Source: Gammaproteobacteria bacterium (lineage in GTDB: Bacteria; Pseudomonadota; Gammaproteobacteria; Steroidobacterales; Woeseiaceae). Taken from it: DNA of 64,000 bases. The position numbers and the translations under genes are program-made. The DNA lies in assembly GCA_009937615.1 (NCBI GenBank), contig JAACFB010000001.1, positions 90,616-154,615 of the forward strand, written 5' to 3'. Below, piece after piece: positions 54,540-63,967 of the stretch. Below the pieces are notes generated by a model. That model saw only the letters and a list, made by a program, of their open reading frames with translations. It made no database searches and was not told where the DNA came from. The stretch's first letter is position 1. Each line of letters begins with the position of its first letter.

Positions 54540-57305
54540 ATGAAAACGCTTAACTCACAAACATCGGAAGAATCGGGACGGCGCGCCGGCGCGCTGACGA
54601 TCTGCATGCTGGCCGCAATGCTGCTCTCGGCATGCGGCGGCGGCCAGCCGGACGGGATCAGCATTGGCTCCGGGCAGGATCCGGATCCGGTCATTGTCGA
54701 CTTTCCGATTGCCTACATCCGCGCGCCAATTCCCGTGGATGCCAACGGTGGGTTCGAGCAGCGTGATCTGCGCGAGCAGATCACATTCGACTTCGGCGCG
54801 GACCTGTTTTTCCGTGATCGCGCATCGCCAAGCTCGGCGGCGGTCAACATCACGGGCGAGCTAACGCAGGGGTTAGCGGCTGTTCGTGATGTCGAGATCG
54901 CCTTCGATGGCAGCGCGCTGCTGTTTTCGATGCGGTTTCCCTTCGATCCCGGTCTCGCCGAGGAGGACCTGCCAACCTGGAATATCTGGCAGTACACCTT
55001 CGAGACAGATGCGCTGGAGCGGATCATTGTCCCGGACAATACGGCCGAGATCGGTCACGACATCATGCCCAGGTACCTGCCGGATGGGCGCATTATTTTC
55101 TCCTCGACACGGCAGACTCAGTCGCAGGCCGTCCTGATCGACGAGAACAAGCAGGCGTTTGTCGCGCTCGACGAGAACCGGAACGAGTTCGCATTCAACC
55201 TGCACGTTATGAATGCTGACGGCAGCGGAATCCAGCAGGTTTCGTTCAACCAGAGTCACGACCTGGATCCGTCGATTTTGTCGAACGGCCAGATCGTCTT
55301 CAGCCGCTGGGACAATTCAGGTCGGAACAACGAGGTCAACCTCTATCGGATGAACCCCGACGGCTCGCAACTCGAGCTGCTTTACGGCGCGCAGAGTCAT
55401 GGGACCGGGACGAACGGCGAGATTGTGCAGTTCATGCAGCCGCGCGAACTCGAGGACGGGCGCGTGATGGCGCTGATTCGGCCATTCAACGGCACGGAGG
55501 GCGGCGGCGAGCTTGTTGTGATCGATACGCCGCAATATGTCGAAATCGCACAGCCGACGAAGGACAACATCGGCATCCTCACCGGACCCGCGCAGGAAGA
55601 TGCAACCGTCAACGAGGTCTCGACGCAGGCGGGGACGCCGTCGCCAGGCGGGCGCTATCGTTCCGTGTACCCGATTCTCGACGGCACCGGGCGCTTACTC
55701 GTGAGCTGGAGCCAGTGCCGGCTCGTGGAGCAGCTGGCAGATGACGGCGACCCGGGCACTGTCGACACGCGAATCGTGCCGTGTACCGACGAGCGGCTTG
55801 CCAATCTGTTCATACAGCCCGATCCGGACAATCCGGTGACGCCGTCCGTCGGTTCGTTCGTGGTGGCTCCCCCGCTGTACGGGATCTGGATGTACGACCC
55901 CACGGACGATACGCAGCGGCCGGTCGTCGTCGGCGAGGAGGGGTTCATGATCACGGAAGTGGTTGCGGCTGATCCCAAGGCCGCGCCGCCCGTAGTGCTC
56001 GATGGTGAGAATATCTTCGCCCTGGATCCGTCGCTGGCCGAAGCGGCCGAAGCCGTACTCAATATTCGCAGCGTCTACGATGTCGACGGTGTGGCGATCC
56101 TGGACATAGCCGCGACGGCCGATCCTGCGCTGACGCTTGCGGTTGACCGGCCACGACGTTTTCTGAGGATTGAAAAAGCCGTATCGATACCGGACGACGA
56201 CATCGTCGATCTTGAAAATACGGACTTCGGCGTCAGTACGCTGCAGGGCATGCGTGAAATCGTTGGCTACGCGATGATCGAGCCGGACGGTTCGGTGATG
56301 ACCAAAGTGCCGGCCAATGTCGCGCTGATGATCAGCGTGCTCGATGCCGACGGCAAGCGGATAACGGCGCGCCACCAGAACTGGATTCAGTTGAAACCCG
56401 GTCAGGAGCTCAAGTGCAACGGTTGCCACGATACCGGAGCCCTGCCGCCGATCTCGCATGGGCGGATCGATGCCTTCGAGTCGGCCTACGCCGGTGCACC
56501 GGCCGGTCTGCTCGAATTCCCGAACACCGACCCGCGGTGGTACATCGGCGAGCCCGGCGAAACGATGGCGGAAGTGCGGGCTCGGGTGACCTGTATCTCT
56601 GACGGATGCTCGTCGATCGAGCCGTCGATGAACGTGATTTACCGGGACGTCTGGTCGGCCGATCCCGACATCGCGGCTCTGAACGAGGGCATCGATTACC
56701 TGTACACGGATCTGACGACACCGTCGCCAACGACGCTTGCCTGCCAGGATGACTGGCAGGCCCTGTGCCGCAGCGTGATCAACTACATCGAGCACATACA
56801 CCCGCTTTGGAGTCAGCCGCGCCCGCAGTTCGATGACACGGGAGCGCCGATCCTTGACGGCAGCGGTGCACAGGTCGACATGCAGTGCACGCTTTGCCAT
56901 GCGTTCCCTTATATCGACCCGGCAGACGGCGTAACGGTGCTGCCGCCGGCCGGGCAACTCGAGCTTACCGACGGGCTTTCGGCCGATGAGCCGGACCACT
57001 ACCACGCCTATCGCGAGCTATTAGTTACTGATAATCTTCAAGAAGTAGTGGCCGGGCAGCTGGTCGACGTGCTGCAGCCGACCGGACAGGTCGATATCGA
57101 CGGGAACCCGATATTGGATGTTGTGCCGATTGGTTCGCCGGCGAGTATCGCCGGCGCCAGGGCGTCGGGAGCGTTCTTCGGACCGTTCGAGGATACTAAT
57201 GACGTCCACTACAACGTATTGTCTGGCGCGGAGAGACGCTTAATTGCGGAATGGTTGGATGTTGGAGCCCAGTACTACAACAATCCCTTCGACGTCCTGC
57301 CGTAA
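54540..57305 (+). CDS. HzsA-like di-heme lipoprotein
   Basis: 921 residues. Lipoprotein signal with lipobox LLSAC near residue 32. The middle has WD40/PD40-type propeller-like repeats (DIMPRYLPDGRIIFSSTRQ, LDPSILSNGQIVFSRWDNS, RELEDGRVMALIRPF). Two heme sites, LKCNGCHDTG (C626) and MQCTLCHAF (C783), lie in the C-terminal half. Architecture resembles proteins annotated as related to hydrazine synthase subunit alpha (HzsA); hydrazine synthesis itself is not implied. ATG start at 54540; an in-frame TTG at 54519 is possible. It overlaps the next gene by 47 bases. Confidence 0.75.
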   Translation: MKTLNSQTSEESGRRAGALTICMLAAMLLSACGGGQPDGISIGSGQDPDPVIVDFPIAYIRAPIPVDANGGFEQRDLREQITFDFGADLFFRDRASPSSAAVNITGELTQGLAAVRDVEIAFDGSALLFSMRFPFDPGLAEEDLPTWNIWQYTFETDALERIIVPDNTAEIGHDIMPRYLPDGRIIFSSTRQTQSQAVLIDENKQAFVALDENRNEFAFNLHVMNADGSGIQQVSFNQSHDLDPSILSNGQIVFSRWDNSGRNNEVNLYRMNPDGSQLELLYGAQSHGTGTNGEIVQFMQPRELEDGRVMALIRPFNGTEGGGELVVIDTPQYVEIAQPTKDNIGILTGPAQEDATVNEVSTQAGTPSPGGRYRSVYPILDGTGRLLVSWSQCRLVEQLADDGDPGTVDTRIVPCTDERLANLFIQPDPDNPVTPSVGSFVVAPPLYGIWMYDPTDDTQRPVVVGEEGFMITEVVAADPKAAPPVVLDGENIFALDPSLAEAAEAVLNIRSVYDVDGVAILDIAATADPALTLAVDRPRRFLRIEKAVSIPDDDIVDLENTDFGVSTLQGMREIVGYAMIEPDGSVMTKVPANVALMISVLDADGKRITARHQNWIQLKPGQELKCNGCHDTGALPPISHGRIDAFESAYAGAPAGLLEFPNTDPRWYIGEPGETMAEVRARVTCISDGCSSIEPSMNVIYRDVWSADPDIAALNEGIDYLYTDLTTPSPTTLACQDDWQALCRSVINYIEHIHPLWSQPRPQFDDTGAPILDGSGAQVDMQCTLCHAFPYIDPADGVTVLPPAGQLELTDGLSADEPDHYHAYRELLVTDNLQEVVAGQLVDVLQPTGQVDIDGNPILDVVPIGSPASIAGARASGAFFGPFEDTNDVHYNVLSGAERRLIAEWLDVGAQYYNNPFDVLP

Positions 57306-58056
57306 CGCGTTCGCCTGGCTGGCGTGCCTCGTTGCCCTGGTGTTGCAGGTTCTTGCCCCCGGGCATGTGGAGGCTGCCGATGAAGAGCTTCGCCGCGTCT
57401 CTGTGGCTGACCCCTATCTCGAAATGCACACGGGAGCGGGGCGCGGTTATCCGATATTCCATGTCGTCGATCGCGGCGAGTCGGTCGAAATCATCATGCA
57501 GCGCACTGACTGGTACCTGGTGCGGGCTGAGAACGGCGCCGAAGGCTGGGTCGATCAGGCGCAAATGGAGCTCACGCTGAATCCTGATGGCTCCCCGGTC
57601 GAATTCGAACGCGCGGACCTCGATGACTTCACCAACGCCCGGTGGGAAGTCGGAATGCTGGCCGGCGACTTCGGCGGCGCCAACATTATTTCGCTCTACG
57701 GCGGGTATTCGTTCAACCCGCATGTCTCGTTAGAGGTATGGGGTTCACAGATTTTAGGAAATTTTTCGAACGGCTGGATGGGCAGTGTTAACGTGGTTCA
57801 TGAAACATGGCCCGACTGGCGAGTTTCGCCTTTCTTCACGCTGGGCGCCGGTGTGATTCGCACCGAGCCGAAATCGACGATTATTCGGAGTGAGGACCGG
57901 ACGGATCAGGTCGGCCATGTTGGTGTCGGATTCCGCATTTACGCGGCCCGGCGTTTTTTGCTGCGGCTCGAGTACAAGAGCTACGTCGTGTTCACGAGCC
58001 GTGATGACAACGAGGAAGTGGAAGAATGGAAAGCCGGATTCGCGTTCTTTTTCTGA
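57259..58056 (+). CDS. SH3-domain outer-membrane beta-barrel protein
   Basis: 265 residues. Signal peptide with hydrophobic WLACLVALVLQVLAPG, an SH3-like domain at about 48-95 (YLEMHTGAGRGYPIFHVVDRG, in part, then GWVDQAQMEL) and a C-terminal beta-barrel ending in aromatic FAFFF. The start is uncertain (ATG 57259 or TTG 57244), within the end of the HzsA-like gene. Overlaps the next gene by 31 bases, so co-translation is expected. Confidence 0.7.
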   Translation: MLEPSTTTIPSTSCRNAFAWLACLVALVLQVLAPGHVEAADEELRRVSVADPYLEMHTGAGRGYPIFHVVDRGESVEIIMQRTDWYLVRAENGAEGWVDQAQMELTLNPDGSPVEFERADLDDFTNARWEVGMLAGDFGGANIISLYGGYSFNPHVSLEVWGSQILGNFSNGWMGSVNVVHETWPDWRVSPFFTLGAGVIRTEPKSTIIRSEDRTDQVGHVGVGFRIYAARRFLLRLEYKSYVVFTSRDDNEEVEEWKAGFAFFF

Positions 58057-58706
58057 TCATGGCGGTGGTCCTGGTTTCGGGCTGCGCGGCCACGAAGAAC
58101 CTGTTCGGCGTTGGACCCGAGGATTCGCCGCCCCCGACGGCGGAGGCTACCGGGCAGGTTATTGAACCCGAGGTAGAGCGCCGCGAGGTCAAGGAACCCG
58201 AGATCGATCGCGAGGACTTCGAAGTCGGTGCGTTTGTCGGTGTCATGAGCATCGAAGACTTCGGCAGTGACGTTGTCTATGGCGCGCGGCTTGCCTATCA
58301 CGTGACAGAGGGTTTCTTTATCGAGGGTACCGTCGGCCAGTCCGAGGCCGGGCTAACCAGTTTCGAGGCCCTGTCCGGTGGTGCCCGGATCATCGATGAC
58401 GACGAACGCACGTTTACCTATTACAACCTCAATCTCGGTTACAACCTCCTGCCGGGCGAGGGCTTCATCGGTGAGGGCCGTGCTTACAACACGAGCTTCT
58501 ACCTGGTTGCCGGGCTGGGCTCGACGACGTTCGCAGGGGACGACCGATTTACGGTCAATTTTGGCGCCGGGTATCGCCTGCTGCTGACCGACTCGGTCGC
58601 GCTGCACGTCGATTTCCGCGATCACCTGTTCGATATCGACCTGCTCGGCGAGGAAAAGACCGTGCACAATCTCGAGGGTCACCTCGGGGTTACCGTGTTC
58701 TTCTGA
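58026..58706 (+). CDS. Outer-membrane beta-barrel lipoprotein
   Basis: 226 residues. Lipobox LVSGC (C20), Pro/Glu-rich spacer at about 33-62, then a barrel domain (FEVGAFVGVMSIEDFGS, YHVTEGFFIEGTVGQSE, YNLNLGYNLLPGEG) ending GHLGVTVFF. Resembles the outer-membrane beta-barrel family found near multiheme clusters in myxobacteria and others. Second of two adjacent barrel genes. Confidence 0.75.
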   Translation: MESRIRVLFLIMAVVLVSGCAATKNLFGVGPEDSPPPTAEATGQVIEPEVERREVKEPEIDREDFEVGAFVGVMSIEDFGSDVVYGARLAYHVTEGFFIEGTVGQSEAGLTSFEALSGGARIIDDDERTFTYYNLNLGYNLLPGEGFIGEGRAYNTSFYLVAGLGSTTFAGDDRFTVNFGAGYRLLLTDSVALHVDFRDHLFDIDLLGEEKTVHNLEGHLGVTVFF

Positions 58707-58753
58707 GGCAGGGTTCACGGTTCGCAACGCGTGCTGGGGATAAAGTAGCGGCT

Positions 58754-58996
58754 ATGCGTATGAAAACCAGAGTAATCGGCCGAATTCTCCCGTCAGTGCT
58801 GATCGTCGCGAGCCTTTGTGGCTGCAGCAATATCGAGCCCTGGGTGAAGCCGTATGAACGCGACCGGCTGGCGGATCCGATCATGGCGCTGGACAGGGAT
58901 CCGGTATCGACCGCGTATACACAGCACGTCTATGAGTCCCGGGAAGGTGCGCGTGGCGGTGAAGGCGCCGCCGGCGGCGGCTGTGGCTGCAATTAG
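58754..58996 (+). CDS. DUF4266 small lipoprotein with CGCN tail
   Basis: 80 residues. Lipoprotein signal (ILPSVLIVASLCGC), conserved EPWVKPYERDRLADPIMALD and a C-terminal glycine-rich tail ending GGGCGCN. The pattern is that of DUF4266, which usually sits next to DUF3570, as here. The two terminal cysteines look like a metal, thiol or modification site. Function unknown. Confidence 0.88.
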   Translation: MRMKTRVIGRILPSVLIVASLCGCSNIEPWVKPYERDRLADPIMALDRDPVSTAYTQHVYESREGARGGEGAAGGGCGCN

Positions 58997-59006
58997 CGGG
59001 GCTGTC

Positions 59007-60149
59007 ATGAAACTCGTGAACCGTGTAACAACAGTGGCGCTGGGACTGCTCTTGACGGCAGGATATACCCATGCCGGCGTCTTGGCGGAAGATCGCGCCG
59101 ACGTTCTGTATCACCTTTACGATGGTGGCGGCGTCACGATCGACGGGCCTTCGGTGCTCGTGCGGAAGCAGGTCGGGAAGAACGTATCGCTCGTGGGCAA
59201 CTACTATGTCGACATGGTCAGTTCTGCCTCGATCGACGTCATCACAACCGCGAGTCCGTACACCGAGGAGCGCACCCAGTGGTCAATGGGAATGGACTAC
59301 CTGCGCGGTAATACGACGATGAGCGTCGCTTACACGAGCAGCAACGAGTCCGACTTCGACGCCAAGACATACAGTTTCAGCGTTAGCCAGGACATGTTCG
59401 GCGACCTGACGACGCTCACGCTGAGCTATGCTCTCGGCGATGATGTTGTCGGTCGCGCCGACGACCCGTCGTTTGAGCGCCAGAACGATCGGCAGCATTA
59501 CGGGATCGGCCTGACGCAAATCATTTCCCGGAACCTGATCAGTTCCTTGAACTTCGAAACCATCACCGACGAAGGGTTCCTGAATAATCCTTATCGTTCG
59601 GTGCGCTATGCGGATGCCGCCAGCGAAGTCGGCTACAGCTACGAGCCCGAACTCTATCCGAACACACGAACGAGTAACGCGTTGGGCGTGCGGGCCAAGT
59701 ACTATCTGCCCTATCGCGCCGCGATCGAAGGCGAATACCGCTACTTTACGGACACGTGGGAAATCGATGGTCACACCGCTGCGTTGACCTATATCCACCC
59801 CTGGGGGCCGTGGACATTCACGGCCAAGTACCGGTACCACGATCAGACCGGTGCGTCGTTTTATTCCGATCTTTTCCCGCGCTCCGAAGCGACCAATTTC
59901 CGGGGTCGTGACAAGGAACTCAGTCCGCTGACGAGCAACACGTTCAAACTCGGGGCGAGCTATGAGTTTATCGGCGGCGCCGAGGGCTGGCGGTTTATCA
60001 AGAAAGGCACGGTCACCGCATCGATCGACTTTCTGCAGGTCGACTACCACGAATTTTCCGACCTGAGCCGGGGCGCCTTGCTGGGTGACGAACCGTTGTA
60101 CTCGCTCGAGGCCGACGTCGTTCAGATCTTCTTCTCGTTCTGGTATTAA
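59007..60149 (+). CDS. DUF3570 porin-like outer-membrane protein
   Basis: 380 residues. Signal peptide (TTVALGLLLTAGYTHA), then many amphipathic beta strands and a terminal FFSFWY typical of outer-membrane barrels. Motifs AEDRADVLYHLYDGGGVTI and GNYYVDMVSSASIDV match DUF3570. Start at MKLVNRV; a frame 51 codons longer overlaps the DUF4266 gene and has no signal. Ends the rightward cluster. Confidence 0.85.
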   Translation: MKLVNRVTTVALGLLLTAGYTHAGVLAEDRADVLYHLYDGGGVTIDGPSVLVRKQVGKNVSLVGNYYVDMVSSASIDVITTASPYTEERTQWSMGMDYLRGNTTMSVAYTSSNESDFDAKTYSFSVSQDMFGDLTTLTLSYALGDDVVGRADDPSFERQNDRQHYGIGLTQIISRNLISSLNFETITDEGFLNNPYRSVRYADAASEVGYSYEPELYPNTRTSNALGVRAKYYLPYRAAIEGEYRYFTDTWEIDGHTAALTYIHPWGPWTFTAKYRYHDQTGASFYSDLFPRSEATNFRGRDKELSPLTSNTFKLGASYEFIGGAEGWRFIKKGTVTASIDFLQVDYHEFSDLSRGALLGDEPLYSLEADVVQIFFSFWY

Positions 60150-60156
60150 GGTCGCA

Positions 60157-60176
60157 CCGGCGCTGATAGGCGCCGG
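60157..60176 (+). terminator. Hairpin after the DUF3570 gene (possible terminator)
   Basis: CCGGCGC stem, TGATAG loop, GCGCCGG stem, 8 bases after the DUF3570 stop. No U-tract follows, so it may be a transcript-stabilising or Rho-linked end rather than an intrinsic terminator. Confidence 0.4.
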
Positions 60177-60294
60177 ACGCGATGGGGATTACTCTCACGG
60201 CTTGCCGTGCGGCGCATCGCTTCAGGTAACCACTCTTTGCTCTTGCTGCCTGATCGGCAAGGTGCCGGGCACTCTGCGGTGATACGATTGGCCG

Positions 60295-60855
60295 ATGACC
60301 AGATTCTTAGTCGTTCTCGGTTTTTTACTGCTCGCGACCGGGGTCGTTCTGTACAACCGGCTGATCCGCAGTCGCAACCGGGTCGATACGGCATGGAGCG
60401 ACATCGACGTGCAGCTGCAGCGTCGCCACGACCTGATTCCGAATCTCGTCAAGGCCGTCGATCAGTATGCGCGTTACGAGCGGGCTACGCTCGAGGCTGT
60501 CACCGAGCTGCGTGCCGAGGCGATGCACAAGACCGGCGTCGAAGAGCGGGGCGAGGCAGAGCAGGAACTCAGTGCCGGAGTGCAGCGGCTGCTCGCGGTT
60601 GCGGAGCAGTATCCTGATCTGAAGGCAGCCGAGAATTTTCTTGGCCTGCAGAACGACCTCGTGGAGACCGAGAACTACCTGCAGTTTGCGCGGCGGTATT
60701 ACAACGGCTCGGTCCGCGACCTGAATACGCTGATCGAGTCGGTTCCGAGCAATATCGTCGCGTCACTATTCGGCTTCGATCAGCGCGGCTTCTTTCAAAA
60801 GTCCTCGGATGACGCCGCGAATGTCCCGCTCGTGAAGCTCGGATCCATCGAATGA
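60295..60855 (+). CDS. lemA: LemA family protein
   Basis: 186 residues. Single N-terminal membrane helix (FLVVLGFLLLATGVVLYNRL) then the LemA helical bundle: NRVDTAWSDIDVQLQRRHDLIPNLV (in part), LTAVAEQYPDLKA-type segment and LVETENYLQFARRYYNGSVRDLN. Often encoded with the DUF2207 protein that follows; role in the envelope is unclear. Overlaps DUF2207 by 4 bases (ATGA). Confidence 0.93.
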   Translation: MTRFLVVLGFLLLATGVVLYNRLIRSRNRVDTAWSDIDVQLQRRHDLIPNLVKAVDQYARYERATLEAVTELRAEAMHKTGVEERGEAEQELSAGVQRLLAVAEQYPDLKAAENFLGLQNDLVETENYLQFARRYYNGSVRDLNTLIESVPSNIVASLFGFDQRGFFQKSSDDAANVPLVKLGSIE

Positions 60856-62582
60856 GGCACTTCTGGCTCACCGGATTCCTGCTGCTGTCGGCAGCCGCTC
60901 AGGCGGACGAGCGAATTCTCGAGTTCCACAGCGATATCGTGGTCAGGCAGGACGGCTGGATCGACGTAACCGAGACGATTACGGTCACGGCGGAGGGCCA
61001 GCGTATTCGCCGGGGTATCTACCGTGATTTTCCGACACGCTATCGAGATCGGCTCGGCAACTCTTATGAAGTGGTTTTCGAGCCGCGAGCCGTTTTGCGG
61101 GACAATGCCGGGGAAGATTTCCACGCCGAGCGCCTCGGCAACGGATTTCGCGTCTATTTCGGTCATTCGAACCGCCTTCTCGACCCCGGGCGGCACACCT
61201 ATGTGTTTCGATACCGCGCCAGCCGCACACTCGGATTCTTCGCAGACCACGATGAACTGTACTGGAACGTCACCGGTTTCGACTGGGCGTTTCCGATCGA
61301 CAGCGCGAGCGCAACGGTCAGTTTCGATTTCGGCATCGCGCCGGCGCAGCTTACGCATGAAGCGTACACGGGGCCTTACGGGGCCGCCGGACGTGACTAC
61401 GGCTCTTATATGGATCCCGAGCAGCGGGTCCACTTCGAGGCGAATGCGCCGCTATCACCCGTCAACGGACTGACCATCGTGGTCGGCTGGCCCAAGGGTT
61501 ATATCGCAGAACCGACGAATCTGCAGAGGCTCGGCTGGTTGCTGAATGACAACCTTAATCTGCTAATCGCCCTGGCCGGACTCATGCTGTTGCTGATTTA
61601 TTATATTCCTGTCTGGCGGTACTTCGGCAAAGACCCGGATGAGGGCGTGATCGTGACGCGATACGAGCCGCCAGCCGGATATTCGCCGGCCTCGTTGCGC
61701 TACGTACGCCAGATGTATTACGACAACAAGGTCATGACGGCTGCCGTGGTCAATCTCGCGGTCAAGGGATATCTGCGGATCAATGCCACCGAGGGTTCGG
61801 ACGGCTTCTTCGGGATTGGCGCGCAAGAGCCTGAGCACTCGTTGACACGGACGAACCCGGGTTCGGACCCGCCGCCGTTGGCCGCGGGCGAAAAGGAACT
61901 TTACGACGCGTTGTTCGCTGAGGGCGAAACCGTGGTCCTCGAGAACGAGCACCACGAACTGCTCGGCCAGGCGAGGAATGCGCATCGCAAGTCGCTCAAG
62001 GCTGATTACAAGCGCCATTACTTCCGGACGAACGGGTTGCTAAACGTGCCTGCGGCACTGATTTTTGTCGCCGCGACCGTACTCGCCCTGGCCCAGGGGC
62101 CGACGATACTGACGCTCGCCGTGATCGTCGTCATGGTATTCGTCATCGCCGGTTTTGCGCTGATCATGAAGCGCCCGACCATGCTCGGCAGAAAGCTTCT
62201 CGACGAGATGCTCGGCTTCAAGGACTATCTCGAGGTGGCGGAAAAAGACGAAATGAACCTGCGCAACCCACCCGAGAAGACGCCTGAGCTGTTCGAAAGG
62301 TATCTTCCATTTGCGCTGGCGCTCGGCGTCGATCTTCTATGGGCTGAAAAGTTCGCGCGCGTTCTTTCAGCCGTCGAGCGCCCCGACGGCGGCACTTACC
62401 GGCCAGGCTGGTACAACGGCTCATGGAGCGTCACAAACCTCGCCGGAAGTACCAGCCAGCTGTCGAGTAGCCTGAACAGTTCGATCAGCAGTTCCGTGAC
62501 GCCGCCGGGCTCCTCGTCGGGGTCAGGTGGTGGCGGCTTCTCCGGCGGCGGCGCGGGAGGCGGAGGCGGGGGCGGCTGGTAG
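60852..62582 (+). CDS. DUF2207 membrane protein
   Basis: 576 residues. Signal peptide (MRHFWLTGFLLLSAAAQA), extracytoplasmic DUF2207 domain (residues about 20-235), a helix near LLIALAGLMLLLIYYIPVW, a cytoplasmic part, two further helices around 400-440, and a glycine-rich tail ending GGGGGGGW. This tail is characteristic of bacterial DUF2207 proteins. Coupled to lemA. Confidence 0.9.
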   Translation: MRHFWLTGFLLLSAAAQADERILEFHSDIVVRQDGWIDVTETITVTAEGQRIRRGIYRDFPTRYRDRLGNSYEVVFEPRAVLRDNAGEDFHAERLGNGFRVYFGHSNRLLDPGRHTYVFRYRASRTLGFFADHDELYWNVTGFDWAFPIDSASATVSFDFGIAPAQLTHEAYTGPYGAAGRDYGSYMDPEQRVHFEANAPLSPVNGLTIVVGWPKGYIAEPTNLQRLGWLLNDNLNLLIALAGLMLLLIYYIPVWRYFGKDPDEGVIVTRYEPPAGYSPASLRYVRQMYYDNKVMTAAVVNLAVKGYLRINATEGSDGFFGIGAQEPEHSLTRTNPGSDPPPLAAGEKELYDALFAEGETVVLENEHHELLGQARNAHRKSLKADYKRHYFRTNGLLNVPAALIFVAATVLALAQGPTILTLAVIVVMVFVIAGFALIMKRPTMLGRKLLDEMLGFKDYLEVAEKDEMNLRNPPEKTPELFERYLPFALALGVDLLWAEKFARVLSAVERPDGGTYRPGWYNGSWSVTNLAGSTSQLSSSLNSSISSSVTPPGSSSGSGGGGFSGGGAGGGGGGGW

Positions 62583-62678
62583 TCACCGGGAGCCGCGTGA
62601 ACATGAAATTATCGACAAGCCCGGGAGTCAGTATGGTAATCAGTAAAAAACTTTTGAAATCAGCAAGGGCGAATCCGA

Positions 62679-63308
62679 TTGAACACACCGATCTATAACC
62701 TGCGGCCGCGCGGAACCGGCGCGATACCGAATGTCATTTTCGCGTTACTCGTCGCGAACGGACTGATGTTTGTTCTGCAAAGCATCAGTCCGAACTTCCT
62801 CCTGATCAACTTCGCACTATGGCCGCTAGGCCCGTCGCAGTCGCCTTTTGCGCCCTGGCAGTTGCTGACCTACGGATTCCTGCACGGCGACCTGACGCAC
62901 ATATTCTTCAACATGTTCGGATTGTGGATGTTCGGTCGGGAACTCGAGCACATGATGGGTTCGCAGCGATTCCTGGTTTACTTCCTGACCTGCGTCGTCG
63001 GCGCCGGCATTGTCCAGCTGATTGTGGCAGGGATGCAGGGTGGCATTTACCCGACCGTCGGGGCTTCGGGCGGCGTCTTCGGCATACTGTTGGCTTACGG
63101 CCTGACCTTTCCGAATCGCATGGTCATGCTTATTTTTCCGCCGATACCGATGAAGGCCAAGTATTTCGTGCTGTTCTACGGTCTGTTGGAGCTGTATCTC
63201 GGGGTCAGCGGCGGCGCGCCCGGCGTTGCAAATTTCGCGCATCTCGGTGGCATGCTGTTTGGCTTCCTGCTGCTGCGCCATTGGGCGAGACCGAGGCGAC
63301 GTGGCTGA
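62679..63308 (+). CDS. Rhomboid family intramembrane serine protease
   Basis: 209 residues, six helices. Serine in TVGASGGVFGILLAYG, His in NFAHLGGMLFGF, and LTYGFLHGDLTHIFFNMFGLWMFG with the conserved HxxxN element; RELEHMMGSQRF. Start is TTG at 62679 with AAGGG upstream, because no in-frame ATG or GTG precedes the conserved part. Overlaps the LysE gene by 8 bases. Confidence 0.9.
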   Translation: MNTPIYNLRPRGTGAIPNVIFALLVANGLMFVLQSISPNFLLINFALWPLGPSQSPFAPWQLLTYGFLHGDLTHIFFNMFGLWMFGRELEHMMGSQRFLVYFLTCVVGAGIVQLIVAGMQGGIYPTVGASGGVFGILLAYGLTFPNRMVMLIFPPIPMKAKYFVLFYGLLELYLGVSGGAPGVANFAHLGGMLFGFLLLRHWARPRRRG

Positions 63309-63900
63309 GCTTTTCGCTCTGGCTGCCGCAACGACGGTTCTCGTGATGATTCCGGGACCGAACGTGGCGCTGATCGTGGCAAACAGTCTCCGCTACGGAG
63401 CCCGGATGGGCGTCGCGACCGTATTGGGCACTACGCTCGGCGTCGCGCTGCAGCTGCTCTTCGTTGTGACGAGCCTGGCTGTGATCGTCGAGCTCGTGGC
63501 TGATGCGCTGTCCTGGATTCGCTGGGCCGGCGTAGCCTATCTCGTCTGGCTCGGCCTGAGGACCTGGTGTGAGCCGGCTGGTGATCTCCGCTATACCGCA
63601 GCCGCCCCGAAGCTGTTCTGGCGCGGCTGCGCGATCGCGGCGGCCAATCCGAAGACCCTGTTGTTCAATGCGGCTTTCCTGCCGCAGTTTGTGAACTCAG
63701 GCGAGGGTGCGACAGTCGAGCTTGCAGTCGCGGCGCTTGTCTTTCTGACGGTGCTGCTGGTGGGTGACATGCTCTGGGCCGTGTTTGCCGGCTCGGCTAG
63801 GCGATTGCTCGACAAGTATTCGACTGCGCGAAATCGGATGACGGGCGGCTTTCTCGTGGCCGCCGGAATCGGCCTCGCGTTGTCGAGGCGTGTCCTTTGA
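63301..63900 (+). CDS. LysE family transporter
   Basis: 199 residues. Amino-acid or homoserine-lactone exporter of the LysE/RhtB family, with about six helices. Conserved LVMIPGPNVALIVANSLRYG, GTTLGVALQLLFVV, WAGVAYLVWLGLRTW and AANPKTLLFNAAFLPQF. Start is GTG at 63301, inside the end of the rhomboid gene. Confidence 0.88.
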   Translation: MAELFALAAATTVLVMIPGPNVALIVANSLRYGARMGVATVLGTTLGVALQLLFVVTSLAVIVELVADALSWIRWAGVAYLVWLGLRTWCEPAGDLRYTAAAPKLFWRGCAIAAANPKTLLFNAAFLPQFVNSGEGATVELAVAALVFLTVLLVGDMLWAVFAGSARRLLDKYSTARNRMTGGFLVAAGIGLALSRRVL

Positions 63901-63967
63901 TCCAATGACGCTAGCGCCATCTATCGCGTTTGCCGACGTCGATTTCTCAGGGATCTAGGCTTGTCGC

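Noticed and set aside
55695..57005. 436-codon minus-strand frame opposite the HzsA-like gene
   Set aside because: The plus strand has the lipoprotein signal and CXXCH motifs; the minus-strand product looks like a reading-frame shadow.
54540..57305. Hydrazine synthase (anammox) function
   Set aside because: Only overall architecture is HzsA-like; the other hydrazine synthase subunits and anammox genes are absent and the host is gammaproteobacterial.
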